From positions 3,100,001 through 3,164,000 of the forward strand of contig NZ_CP019962.1 in NCBI RefSeq assembly GCF_000807675.2: 64,000 nucleotides of DNA. The letters are read 5' to 3'. Positions 1 through 7,370 of this stretch are shown piece by piece (within the stretch, counting starts at the first letter, position 1; every line of letters begins with the position of its first letter). Below the pieces are notes generated by a model. It worked only from the letters and a program-made list of their open reading frames with translations, made no database searches and was not told where the DNA came from. Origin of the DNA: Eubacterium limosum (lineage in GTDB: Bacteria; Bacillota; Clostridia; Eubacteriales; Eubacteriaceae). Both the position numbers and the translations under genes were made by a program.

Positions 1-36
1 GTAAGGCTGTCGGATTATATTGAGCCGGGAGCTTAA
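1..36 (+). CDS. 3' end of an upstream gene, possibly smc (partial)
   Basis: The first 36 bases read as an open frame of eleven codons ending in TAA (VRLSDYIEPGA). In Firmicutes the gene directly before ftsY is usually smc, so this is probably the tail of the chromosome-condensation ATPase. The fragment is too short to identify by sequence; the name rests on gene order alone. Confidence 0.35.
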   Translation, partial: VRLSDYIEPGA

Positions 37-39
37 CAA

Positions 40-119
40 AATGGAAAATTTTTGAATACCAATCGAATTGGCAAAGCCAATTCGCACCCGAATTTTCCAT
101 TTTTCATTTTTAATTTAGA
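40..119. repeat. Intergenic palindromic repeat, copy 1
   Basis: An outer inverted repeat (ATGGAAAATT at 41-50, AATTTTCCAT at 91-100) encloses a perfect inner hairpin (CGAATTGGC, loop AAA, GCCAATTCG at 64-84). Related arrangements with ATGGA-rich ends and different inner hairpins occur at 17641-17800 and 20640-20722. It may act as a terminator or mRNA-end structure between the preceding gene and ftsY. Confidence 0.6.
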
Positions 120-133
120 AAACGAGGTGTGAA

Positions 134-1069
134 ATGTCAGAACTGACCCTTTATGAGCGGATGTGCCAAAAGCTCAAAAAGACAAAAGATAGCTTTATAC
201 AGAAGGTCGAGAACGTCGTGTACTACGGCGACCTCGACGATGATTTTTTCGATGAGCTGGAGGAAACCTTTATCCTTTCCGACCTGGGCATCGAAACCGC
301 CACCAAGATCACCGAAACCCTGCGTGAGCAGATCAAGGAGACCAAGACCAAGGCCAAGCAGGACGTCATGGATCTGCTCAGGCAGATCATGACCGAGATG
401 GTCGAGGTGGAAAAACACCAGACCGAATTACCAGTGATCATGCTGGTGGTGGGCGTCAACGGTGTGGGCAAAACCACCACCATCGCCAAGCTGGCCCAGA
501 AGTACAAGGACCAGGGCAAAAAGGTCATGGTGGCCGCGGCCGATACCTTCAGAGCCGCCGCGGCCGAACAGCTGGACGTGTGGGCCGGCCGCGTGGGCGT
601 GGACATTATCAAGAGTGTGCAGGGGGCAGACCCCTCCTCCGTCGTCTTTGACGCCATCGGCGCCGCCCGGGCCCGGGGCGCCGATATCCTGCTCTGCGAC
701 ACCGCCGGGCGCCTGCACAACAAGGTTAACCTGATGAAGGAGCTTGAAAAAATCACCCGGGTGGTCGAACGGGAGGGCCAGGGCTTTAGCGTGCATAACC
801 TGCTGGTGCTCGACGCGACCACAGGCCAGAACGCCCTGAACCAGGCCAAAACCTTTAACGACGCCGTACACCTGGATGGCATTGTCATGACCAAAATGGA
901 CGGCACCGCCAAGGGCGGCGTGGCCATTGCCATCATCGACGAGCTCCAGGTGCCCATCGAGTATGTGGGCATCGGGGAAAAGCCCGAAGACCTCATTGAT
1001 TTTGACGCCGGCGAATTTGTGCGCATGCTGTATGAGGGCGGCGGACAGAATGAAGAAATGGAAGATTAA
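134..1069 (+). CDS. ftsY: Signal recognition particle receptor FtsY
   Basis: SRP-family GTPase that docks the SRP/ribosome complex at the membrane so nascent membrane proteins reach SecYEG. The 311-residue protein has the N-terminal helical domain followed by the NG domain: P-loop GVNGVGKTTT near residue 107, the DTFRAAAAEQL segment, DTAGR near 190, and TKMDGTAKGG near 254. There is almost no acidic A domain before the N domain, so it is a short FtsY. A GAGGTG ribosome binding site lies 5 bases before the ATG. It belongs to the conserved ftsY-ylxM-ffh cluster, so both SRP GTPases are encoded within 3 kb. Confidence 0.97.
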   Translation: MSELTLYERMCQKLKKTKDSFIQKVENVVYYGDLDDDFFDELEETFILSDLGIETATKITETLREQIKETKTKAKQDVMDLLRQIMTEMVEVEKHQTELPVIMLVVGVNGVGKTTTIAKLAQKYKDQGKKVMVAAADTFRAAAAEQLDVWAGRVGVDIIKSVQGADPSSVVFDAIGAARARGADILLCDTAGRLHNKVNLMKELEKITRVVEREGQGFSVHNLLVLDATTGQNALNQAKTFNDAVHLDGIVMTKMDGTAKGGVAIAIIDELQVPIEYVGIGEKPEDLIDFDAGEFVRMLYEGGGQNEEMED

Positions 1070-1139
1070 AACTGGAAAGTGGAAAGCTAAGGTCCAAAAA
1101 CCTTCCAGTTGTTTACCCTGTCAAGTTTTTTTCTTGACA
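1070..1139 (+). terminator. Two hairpins after ftsY
   Basis: AACTGGAA at 1070-1077 pairs perfectly with TTCCAGTT at 1103-1110. A second perfect inverted repeat follows, TGTCAAG (1119-1125) and CTTGACA (1133-1139), separated by seven T residues. Together they probably end or attenuate ftsY transcription; the second hairpin also carries a -35-like TTGACA. Confidence 0.45.
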
Positions 1140-1153
1140 AAGGCGAAAAAGGC

Positions 1154-1182
1154 TTGACAAGCCGATCGAAAAACCTTAAAAT
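1154..1182 (+). promoter_or_regulatory. Sigma-A promoter of ylxM-ffh
   Basis: TTGACA at 1154-1159 and TAAAAT at 1177-1182 are separated by exactly 17 bases, a near-consensus housekeeping promoter. Transcription would begin near 1189. A perfect 8-bp inverted repeat (GCGTAAAG 1191-1198, CTTTACGC 1207-1214) then forms at the very 5' end of the transcript. This argues against the GTG at 1189 as a start codon. Confidence 0.8.
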
Positions 1183-1230
1183 AGGTAAGTGCGTAAAGGG
1201 AAGAGACTTTACGCGCTGTTGAAGGTGCTT

Positions 1231-1596
1231 ATGGAAAAGAACGTATTAGAGCGGTTACTCTTTGATTTTTACGGAGAATTGCTGACAGACAAGCAGAAAA
1301 TGATCATGGATTATTATTATAACGATGATTATAATCTGGCCGAAATCGGCGATGTGGTTCATGTCACAAGGCAGGGCGTCTACGACGTGGTCAAGCGTTC
1401 TAAAGCGCAGATGCAGGCCTACGAGGACAAGCTGAAGCTGGTCGAGCGGTTTTTAAAAAGCCAGGAGCTCATCGACGGTGTGATCCTCGAGCTGGGAGCG
1501 CTTCTCGAGACCGAGCTGGTCGCAGAGCATCCGGCACTGGGCAGCGAGCTGACAGCCATCAAAGAGAAAATGAACAGAATTAGCGAAGATTATTAG
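1231..1596 (+). CDS. ylxM: YlxM/UPF0122 family SRP-associated DNA-binding-like protein
   Basis: Small all-helical protein with a sigma-70 region-4-like helix-turn-helix (NLAEIGDVVHVTRQGVYDVV). YlxM proteins are encoded next to ffh in Firmicutes and have been linked to SRP function. An in-frame GTG exists at 1189 but lies at the predicted transcription start inside a hairpin. The ATG at 1231, with GAAGGTG upstream, gives a 121-residue protein of normal family length. It is followed after 8 bases by ffh, so the two are co-transcribed. Confidence 0.9.
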   Translation: MEKNVLERLLFDFYGELLTDKQKMIMDYYYNDDYNLAEIGDVVHVTRQGVYDVVKRSKAQMQAYEDKLKLVERFLKSQELIDGVILELGALLETELVAEHPALGSELTAIKEKMNRISEDY

Positions 1597-1604
1597 GTGA
1601 TATC

Positions 1605-2951
1605 ATGATTTTTGAAGGCTTGAATGAAAAATTTCAAAACATCTTCTCAAACTTAAAACGCAAGGGCAAGCTGAGCGAAGAGGACATTAAGGCTGCCAGC
1701 CGCGAAATCAAGCTGGCGCTTTTGGAAGCCGACGTCAACTTCAAGGTTGTCAAGCAGTTCACAAAGGCCGTGAGCGAGCGCGCCGTGGGCGAGGAGGTCT
1801 TAAAATCTCTGACCCCGGGACAGCAGTTTATTAAAATCGTCAACGACGAGATGACCAAGCTGCTGGGCGGTGAGCTCCAGAAAATGGAATTTGTGGACCA
1901 GGGCATCAACATCTTTATGATGGTGGGGCTCCAGGGGGCGGGTAAAACCACCACTGCGGCCAAAATCGCGAACCTTCTGCGCAAGGAAAAGAAGTTTAAA
2001 CCACTGCTGGTGGCCTGTGACGTCTACCGTCCCGCGGCCATCGACCAGTTAGAAATACTGGGCAAGGAGCTGGACATTCCCGTTTACCTGAACAAGGACG
2101 AGAAGGACCCCAGAGTCATTGCCAAAAAGGCCCTGGAATTTGCCGAGGCTGAGGGTTACAACCTGGTGATCATTGATACCGCCGGGCGCCTCCAGATCGA
2201 CGAAACCCTGATGAACGAGCTGGTAGACCTCAAGGAGCTGCTCGAACCAACCGAGATCCTGCTGGTGGTCGACGGCATGACCGGTCAGGAATCCGTGAAT
2301 GTGGCCGACGAATTTAACAGGCAGCTGGAAATTACCGGCGTTGTTTTAACCAAGCTGGACGGGGATACCCGTGGCGGGGCGGCACTGTCCGTCACCTACA
2401 CCACCGGGAAAACCATCAAATACATCGGGACCGGCGAAAAGCTGACCGATATTGAGCTTTTCTACCCCGACCGCATGGCCAACCGGATTCTGGGCATGGG
2501 CGATGTCCTGTCACTCATTGACAAGGCACAGAATGTGTTCGACGAGGAAAAGGCTAAAGCGCTCGAGGAAAAGCTGAGAAGTCAGGAATTTGACCTCAAC
2601 GATTTTCTGGACCAGATGCAGCAGCTCCAGGAGCTGGGCTCCATCGGTGATCTGATGGAAATGATGCCCGGGGTCAACAAAAAAATGCTGAAGGGCATGA
2701 ACATGGACGCCGCCGAGGGACAGACCAAACAGACCGAGGCCATTATTCGTTCCATGACGCCCGAGGAAAGGCTGAAGCCCGGAATCATTAACGGCAGCCG
2801 CAGGAAGCGCATCGCGCTCGGCAGCGGCACCACCGTCTCCGACGTCAACCGGATGCTCAAAGGCTTTGAGCAGACCAAAAAGATGATGAAGCAGATGGGC
2901 GCCATGCAGGGCAAGGCCAAAAAAGGACGGTTCAAGCTACCGTTTATGTAA
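1605..2951 (+). CDS. ffh: Signal recognition particle protein Ffh
   Basis: SRP54 homologue that binds signal sequences and 4.5S/scRNA and pairs with FtsY as a GTPase twin. The 448 residues show the N domain, P-loop GLQGAGKTTT near residue 106, DTAGRLQ near 190, TKLDGDTRGG near 247, and a methionine-rich M domain from about 300 (MQQLQELGSIGDLMEMMPGV), including SGTTVSDVNRMLKGFEQ for SRP RNA binding. Length is typical. It lies 8 bases after ylxM in the same operon. Confidence 0.98.
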   Translation: MIFEGLNEKFQNIFSNLKRKGKLSEEDIKAASREIKLALLEADVNFKVVKQFTKAVSERAVGEEVLKSLTPGQQFIKIVNDEMTKLLGGELQKMEFVDQGINIFMMVGLQGAGKTTTAAKIANLLRKEKKFKPLLVACDVYRPAAIDQLEILGKELDIPVYLNKDEKDPRVIAKKALEFAEAEGYNLVIIDTAGRLQIDETLMNELVDLKELLEPTEILLVVDGMTGQESVNVADEFNRQLEITGVVLTKLDGDTRGGAALSVTYTTGKTIKYIGTGEKLTDIELFYPDRMANRILGMGDVLSLIDKAQNVFDEEKAKALEEKLRSQEFDLNDFLDQMQQLQELGSIGDLMEMMPGVNKKMLKGMNMDAAEGQTKQTEAIIRSMTPEERLKPGIINGSRRKRIALGSGTTVSDVNRMLKGFEQTKKMMKQMGAMQGKAKKGRFKLPFM

Positions 2952-3000
2952 GCTTTTATTATAAATTAATTTAGCAATTTCACAGAAAGGGGGAAATAAA

Positions 3001-3246
3001 ATGGCAGTTAAAATCAGATTAAAAAGAATGGGTAAAAAGAAAAAACCTTTCTATAGAGTCGTTGTTGCGGACATCCGCGCACCAAGAGATGGTAAATTCA
3101 TCGAAGAAGTAGGTTTCTACAATCCATGCGTAGAACCCGCAGAATTAAAGCTGAACGCTGAAGCCATCAAAGGCTGGTTAGCCAACGGCGCAAAACCGAC
3201 CGACACTGTTCAGGCATTACTGAAAAAAGAAAATATTATTGGATAG
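3001..3246 (+). CDS. rpsP: 30S ribosomal protein S16
   Basis: 81-residue S16 with the characteristic N-terminus [20 protein letters not shown] and the internal [14 protein letters not shown] motif. It is a primary rRNA-binding protein of the small subunit. A GAAAGGGGG ribosome binding site precedes the ATG. It sits in the usual ffh-rpsP-khpA order. Confidence 0.98.
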   Translation: MAVKIRLKRMGKKKKPFYRVVVADIRAPRDGKFIEEVGFYNPCVEPAELKLNAEAIKGWLANGAKPTDTVQALLKKENIIG

Positions 3247-3261
3247 TCCAGGAGAGTGGTA

Positions 3262-3492
3262 ATGAAAAAGCTTGTAGAAATCATTGCTAAAGCGCTGGTC
3301 GATCATCCGGACGCAGTCGTCGTCAACGAAATTGACAAGGAACAGAGCATTGTTCTGGAACTCAAGGTCGCCGACGAGGACATGGGTAAGGTGATTGGCA
3401 AGCAGGGCCGCATTGCCAAGGCAATCCGTACGGTTCTCAAAGCAGCGGCTACAAAAGACGATAAACGCGTTGTACTGGAAATTGTTCAATAG
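3262..3492 (+). CDS. khpA: KhpA, KH-domain RNA-binding protein
   Basis: A 76-residue single KH domain protein with the GxxG loop seen as [12 protein letters not shown]. KhpA pairs with KhpB (Jag/EloR) to bind RNA and affects cell elongation and division in Firmicutes. AGGAGA at 3250-3255 favours the ATG at 3262 over the GTG six bases upstream. It lies between rpsP and rimM as expected; a strong terminator follows directly. Confidence 0.95.
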   Translation: MKKLVEIIAKALVDHPDAVVVNEIDKEQSIVLELKVADEDMGKVIGKQGRIAKAIRTVLKAAATKDDKRVVLEIVQ

Positions 3493-3505
3493 ACATGGAA
3501 AAAAC

Positions 3506-3537
3506 GGGATTGTTCAAAAGCGAACGATCCCTTTTTT
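3506..3537 (+). terminator. Intrinsic terminator of the ffh-rpsP-khpA operon
   Basis: GGGATTGTTC (3506-3515) pairs with GAACGATCCC with one G-T wobble, followed by a run of T residues. It lies 14 bases after the khpA stop and separates this operon from rimM-trmD. Confidence 0.9.
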
Positions 3538-3540
3538 GAT

Positions 3541-3865
3541 ACCAAGGGTCCAAAAGGGCCTGTGTTTCACGCTCGCGTGAAAAAACAGGTCTTTGGGACC
3601 CGCAAAACATGAGAAAGTAGCCATTTTTGTAGAAAAATGAGCGGATTTCGAATGTTTTTCGGATTTCGGGAGTGTGAAACACGGAGAAATCCGAAGGTAT
3701 CACCAAGGGTCAAAAGGGCCTGTGTTTCACGCTCGCATGAAAAAACAGTTCTTTGGGACCCGCAAAACATGAGAAAGTAGCCATTTTTTGTAGAAAAATG
3801 AGCGGTTTTCGAATGTTTTTCGGATTTCGGGAGTGTGGAAACACGGAGAAATCCGAAGGTATCAC
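3541..3865 (+). repeat. Two tandem copies of a 161-bp structured repeat
   Basis: Bases 3541-3701 are repeated almost exactly at 3702-3865. Each unit holds a long imperfect hairpin (GGGTCC..CCTGT..TTTCACG, loop CTCG, returning as CGTGAAA..ACAGG..GGGACC). Next comes a CATTTTT/AAAAATG hairpin, then a CGGATTT/AAATCCG pair near the end. No coding frame is credible. The repeats fill the 425-base gap between khpA and rimM and form the rimM leader region. Confidence 0.85.
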
Positions 3866-3917
3866 AGGAGGCAAGGACTTTTGCCCCCCGATAGCGTATT
3901 TTAATTTGGAGGAAATG

Positions 3918-4433
3918 ATGAAAAAAGAAACCATGGTGATCGGTAAAATCCTGGGCGCCCACGGCATCCGCGGCGAGCTCAAGGTTTACCCTCTGACCGA
4001 TGATCCCGGCCGGTTCTACGGGCTGGACACCGTCTATGTGCAGGACGGGCAGAAGCAGGAGTGCTGCGAGGTGGAGCTGGTGCGCCTGCACAAGGGCAAC
4101 GTGCTCCTGACCCTGAAAGGCGTGAGCGACCGCAACCAGAGCGAAAAGCTCATCGGCCGTACCGTTGCGGTAGACCGTGAGGACGCAGTGGCCCTGGAGG
4201 AGGACGAATACTTCATTGAGGACCTCATCGGCCTGGACGTTACAGACACAGACGGCGCGCCCGTCGGCGTCGTAAAGGACGTGGTCCAGACCGCTGGCAG
4301 TGTGGACAATATCGAGATCAAAACCCCGGAAAAGCTGGTCTATGTGCCGGCGCGCAAAATCTATTTCCTGAAGGTGGATTTTGAGAATAAACGCATCACC
4401 GCCGACATTCCAGAGGAACTGATGAACCTATGA
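3918..4433 (+). CDS. rimM: 16S rRNA processing protein RimM
   Basis: 30S maturation factor that binds S19. The 171 residues contain the N-terminal beta-barrel start TMVIGKILGAHGIRGELKVYPLTD and the PRC-barrel part EYFIEDLIGLDV..VPARKIYFLKVDFENK. GGAGG at 3908-3912 selects the second of two adjacent ATGs (3918). A longer reading frame extends back into the 161-bp repeat but has no ribosome binding site. It overlaps trmD by ATGA, implying translational coupling. Confidence 0.96.
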   Translation: MKKETMVIGKILGAHGIRGELKVYPLTDDPGRFYGLDTVYVQDGQKQECCEVELVRLHKGNVLLTLKGVSDRNQSEKLIGRTVAVDREDAVALEEDEYFIEDLIGLDVTDTDGAPVGVVKDVVQTAGSVDNIEIKTPEKLVYVPARKIYFLKVDFENKRITADIPEELMNL

Positions 4434-5119
4434 AATACTATTTCCTGACCCTGTTCCCGGGCCTCATTCACCAGTATTTCGGGGACAGCATGATGAAGCG
4501 GGCTGTGGACAGCGGCGTGGTGGACTACGAGGTCATCGACATCCGGGACTACTCGGGCAACAAGCATAAAAAGGTGGACGATTACCCCTACGGCGGCGGC
4601 GCGGGCATGGTCATGGCCGCCCCGCCCATCGCCGCGGCCCTTAAAAGCATCGAGGGCAGCGCCCATTATCCGGTCATCCACCTGAGCCCGGGCGGCAAAA
4701 CCTTCACCCAGCAGGAGGGCGAGGCCCTGTCAGAGGCAGAGGGGCTGATCTTTATCTGCGGCCACTACGAGGGCATTGACGAGCGCTTTATCCAGGCCTA
4801 TGTCACCGACGAATACTCCATCGGCGACTATGTGCTCACCGGCGGCGAGCTGCCGGCCCTTACCATGGCCGACTGCATCGCCAGGCACCTGCCCGGCTTC
4901 CTCGGCAACAACGAGAGCCTGAGCGAGGAATCCTTTGAGAACGACCTGCTGGAGTACCCCCAGTACACAAGGCCGCCAGTGTTTGAGGGCCGCGAGGTGC
5001 CCCCGGTGCTGCTCTCCGGCAACCACAAAGCCATCGCGGACTGGCGGCACGAACAAGCCGTCGAAAAGACAAAGGCCCGGCGCCCGGATTTGTACGAGAA
5101 GTGGAAGCGGAAGCAGTAA
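4430..5119 (+). CDS. trmD: tRNA (guanine-N1)-methyltransferase TrmD
   Basis: Makes m1G37 in tRNAs reading CUN, CCN and CGG codons, using SAM in a trefoil-knot SPOUT fold. Key segments: PYGGGAGMVM near residue 45, GHYEGIDERF near 109, YSIGDYVLTGGE near 128, and RPPVFEGREVP near 178. Length (229) is typical. In most Firmicutes rplS follows; here a terminator and repeat array follow and no rplS is in the window. Confidence 0.97.
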   Translation: MKYYFLTLFPGLIHQYFGDSMMKRAVDSGVVDYEVIDIRDYSGNKHKKVDDYPYGGGAGMVMAAPPIAAALKSIEGSAHYPVIHLSPGGKTFTQQEGEALSEAEGLIFICGHYEGIDERFIQAYVTDEYSIGDYVLTGGELPALTMADCIARHLPGFLGNNESLSEESFENDLLEYPQYTRPPVFEGREVPPVLLSGNHKAIADWRHEQAVEKTKARRPDLYEKWKRKQ

Positions 5120-5133
5120 AAAGAGAGAAAAAA

Positions 5134-5166
5134 GATGAAGCGCTTTTTGGGCGCTTCGTCTTTTTT
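5134..5166 (+). terminator. trmD terminator
   Basis: GATGAAGCGC (5134-5143) pairs with GCGCTTCGTC (5151-5160), then a T run. Its right half, GCGCTTCRTCTTTTTT, reappears at each junction of the repeat array that begins here (5398, 5645, 5892 and 6140). Confidence 0.85.
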
Positions 5167-6149
5167 GGTTAGTGGCGAGCTGCGAGGCTGCGCTGTTCAT
5201 CCAGACAGAGAAAAACGTCCTGGCGCTGGCGAGTACGATCTGGAATTGTGGACGTTGGAGGGAACAGCCGGTCACCGATGAGATCCGGCGTCTGATTTAG
5301 GATTGTTTGATCAAAGTTGGCCGTGCAGTGGCCGCAGGACTGTTTTTTCTGCTTAGGTGAACAGCTTCGCCTCTTGGGGTGGTGGTGTGCGCAAAAAGCG
5401 CTTCATCTTTTTTGGTGAGTGGAGAGCTGCGAGGCTGCGCCGTTCATCCAGACAGGAAAAAACGTCCAGGCGCTGGCGAGTACGGCCAGGAATCGCGGGT
5501 GTTGGAGGGAACAGCCGGTCACCGATGAGATCCGGCGTCTGATTTAGGATTGTTTGATCAAAGTTGGCCGTGCAGTGGCCGCAGGACTGTTTTTTCTGCT
5601 TAGGTGAACAGCTTCGCCTCTTGGGGTGGTGGTGTGCGCAAAAAGCGCTTCATCTTTTTTGGTGAGTGGAGAGCTGCGAGGCTGCGCCGTTCATCCAGAC
5701 AGGAAAAAACGTCCAGGCGCTGGCGAGTACGGCCAGGAATCGCGGACGTTGGAGGGAACAGCCGGTCACCGATGAGATCCGGCGTCTGATTTAGGATTGT
5801 TTGATCAAAGTTGGCCGTGCAGTGGCCGCAGGACTGTTTTTTCTGCTTAGGTGAACAGCTTCGCCTCTTGGTGTGGTGGTGTGTGCAAAAAGCGCTTCAT
5901 CTTTTTTGGTGAGTGGCGAGCTGCGAGGCTGCGCTGTTCATCCAGACAGGAAAAAACGTCCAGGCGCTGGCGAGTACGGCCAGGAATCGCGAACGTTGGA
6001 GGGAACAGCCGGTCACCGATGAGATCCGGCGTCTGATTTAGGATTGTTTGATCAAAGCGGATAGGGCAGTGGCCGCAGGACAGCTTTTCTTTGCTTAGGT
6101 GAATGGCTTCGCCTCTTAGGATGGTGGTGTGTGCAAAAAGCGCTTCGTC
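5151..6149 (+). repeat. Tandem array, four 247-bp units each carrying one ~190-nt structured element
   Basis: Four near-identical units start at 5151, 5398, 5645 and 5892. Each unit has a terminator-like segment (GCGCTTCRTCTTTTTTGG) followed by an element closed by a basal stem, GAGGCTGCGCTGTTC with GAACAGCTTCGCCTC (5184-5198 with 5359-5373 in unit 1). An inner stem AAAAACGTCC with GGACTGTTTTT lies inside it. In unit 4 the right arm is GAATGGCTTCGCCTC, which still pairs through G-U wobbles. The short open frames inside the units are by-products of the repetition. Shorter relatives are described at 6242, 21374, 41548, 49217 and 61926. Confidence 0.9.
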
Positions 6150-6241
6150 TTTTTGAGGGAGAGGTGGCGTGTGGAGCTTCGGCTCTTGGGAAGATAGCGT
6201 GCTTTTGGGCACAGCACCTTTTCAGGTTTTGGAGAAGCAAA

Positions 6242-6429
6242 GAGGCGGAGCCGCTTACCTAAGCAGAAAAAGTCGTCCTACGGAGACTCTAGTTACAGTT
6301 GACTGGAGCCTTTCTAGCGCAAAAGACTTCTCTTACGGATGTCCGGCTGTGCTGAAAAATGAGAACGACACCTGGCCGTTATCCCATCGCCTGGACACTT
6401 TTCTTTGTCTGGATGAAAGGCAGAGCCTC
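6242..6429 (-). repeat. Inverted copy of the structured element
   Basis: Read on the minus strand this 188-base segment carries the same landmarks as the array units: GAGGCTCTGCC.. left arm, CATCCAGAC, GTGTCCAGGCG, TAACGGCCAGG, CAGCCGGACA, TAGGACGACTTTTTCTGCTTAGGTAA (split here: TAGGACGACTTTTTC then TGCTTAGGT), and right arm GGCTCCGCCTC. It is diverged from the array units and lies between them and the crp-type gene. The 6150-6241 stretch before it shows only short hairpin debris. Confidence 0.75.
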
Positions 6430-6518
6430 GCGACTCGCACCCCGTATCTCCCCGTATCCATTCCACCCTCTTTCTGCTATAATAAAATAAACACTGCAAC
6501 GCAGAGAGGGAGGGGCTC

Positions 6519-7181
6519 ATGGATAAACCAGATTTTATCAATGATGATTTTTCGGAGTTTGAGGATTTTCTGATGGGGGAGGAGCATGGGATCATCCGGC
6601 GCAAAAAGGGCGAGGTGCTCAACGGCGCCGGCGACGTGTTCGACCGTTATTTTTACGTTTTGGAGGGGGCAGTCCGCTCTTTTTATTTTCACGAGACAGG
6701 CAATGTCCGCACGGTGCTCACCTATTATGGCAAAGGCGCGCTTTTTCCACTGTACTGCCCAAGCGCTTCAGTCTTTGAAATGGCCACCAGCTTTGTGGCC
6801 GATACAGATACGGTGCTGCTGACCCTGGCGCCAGAAGTCATGGACCGCTGCGTCAACGGCAGCGCCAGCTTTAACCGGGCCATGTACCGGTGCTATAACC
6901 GCATGCTCAACCAGATTCTGGGCGAGCTGTCCGACCGGATCTACCTGTCCGGCATGCAGGTGCTCAGCCGTTTCCTGCTCCGCACCTACGAGGAAACCCC
7001 AGGGGAGGTCCTGTTCTGTACCCAGGAGGATATTTCCTCCCACATAGGCGTCACCCGGTCCAATACAGCCCGCTACCTGAAAAAACTGCGGGAGGAGGGC
7101 GCCCTGGAAACCGGAAGAAACCGGATAATCATAAAAAATATTGAAAAAGTGCGCGAATACAGCGAGATTAAAGACGATTAA
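6519..7181 (+). CDS. Crp/Fnr family transcriptional regulator
   Basis: A 220-residue protein with an N-terminal cyclic-nucleotide-binding-like beta-barrel (GEVLNGAGDVFDRYFYVLEG) and a C-terminal winged helix with EDISSHIGVTRSNTARYLKKLREEGAL as helix-turn-helix. No cysteine cluster for an Fnr-type Fe-S centre is visible, so the ligand is unknown. GGGAGGGG precedes the ATG and TATAAT lies at 6478-6483. It immediately precedes an MFS carrier and a URO-D-type enzyme gene and is the obvious candidate to control them in response to a substrate or redox state. Confidence 0.9.
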   Translation: MDKPDFINDDFSEFEDFLMGEEHGIIRRKKGEVLNGAGDVFDRYFYVLEGAVRSFYFHETGNVRTVLTYYGKGALFPLYCPSASVFEMATSFVADTDTVLLTLAPEVMDRCVNGSASFNRAMYRCYNRMLNQILGELSDRIYLSGMQVLSRFLLRTYEETPGEVLFCTQEDISSHIGVTRSNTARYLKKLREEGALETGRNRIIIKNIEKVREYSEIKDD

Positions 7182-7210
7182 TCATAAAAAACTAGAAAAT
7201 TTTGAAAAAA

Positions 7211-7251
7211 AGATCCTTTATGTCTCATATGAGACAAAAGGGTCTTTTTTT
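7211..7251 (+). terminator. Terminator/palindrome after the crp-type gene
   Basis: AGATCCTTT and AAAGGGTCT flank a perfect 16-bp palindrome TGTCTCATATGAGACA (7221-7236), followed by TTTTTT. This gives a long loop-poor stem. The palindrome could also be a regulator site, since it lies ahead of the MFS gene, and TATAAT follows at 7258-7263. Confidence 0.7.
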
Positions 7252-7370
7252 ACGTGCTATAATGCCCATAGAAAATACAATCATCGTTCTAAATTTAGTT
7301 TGGCCAGTAAATTCGGAAAATAAAAGAGATTGTGTTTTAAGAAGATCTTCTGTTCCAAAATGAGGGGAAA

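Noticed and set aside
223-1026. Long minus-strand frame opposite ftsY
   Set aside because: Composition is a mirror of the conserved FtsY frame and no start signal is present.
5357-6036. Three 61-codon open frames of near-identical sequence
   Set aside because: They lie inside the tandem structured repeat, lack ribosome binding sites and recur only because the DNA repeats.
5151-6149. CRISPR array
   Set aside because: The repeat unit is 247 bp with no unique spacers and no cas genes nearby.
6169-6573. 134-codon frame between the array and the crp-type gene
   Set aside because: It runs through the inverted structured element and overlaps the crp start; no coding signature.
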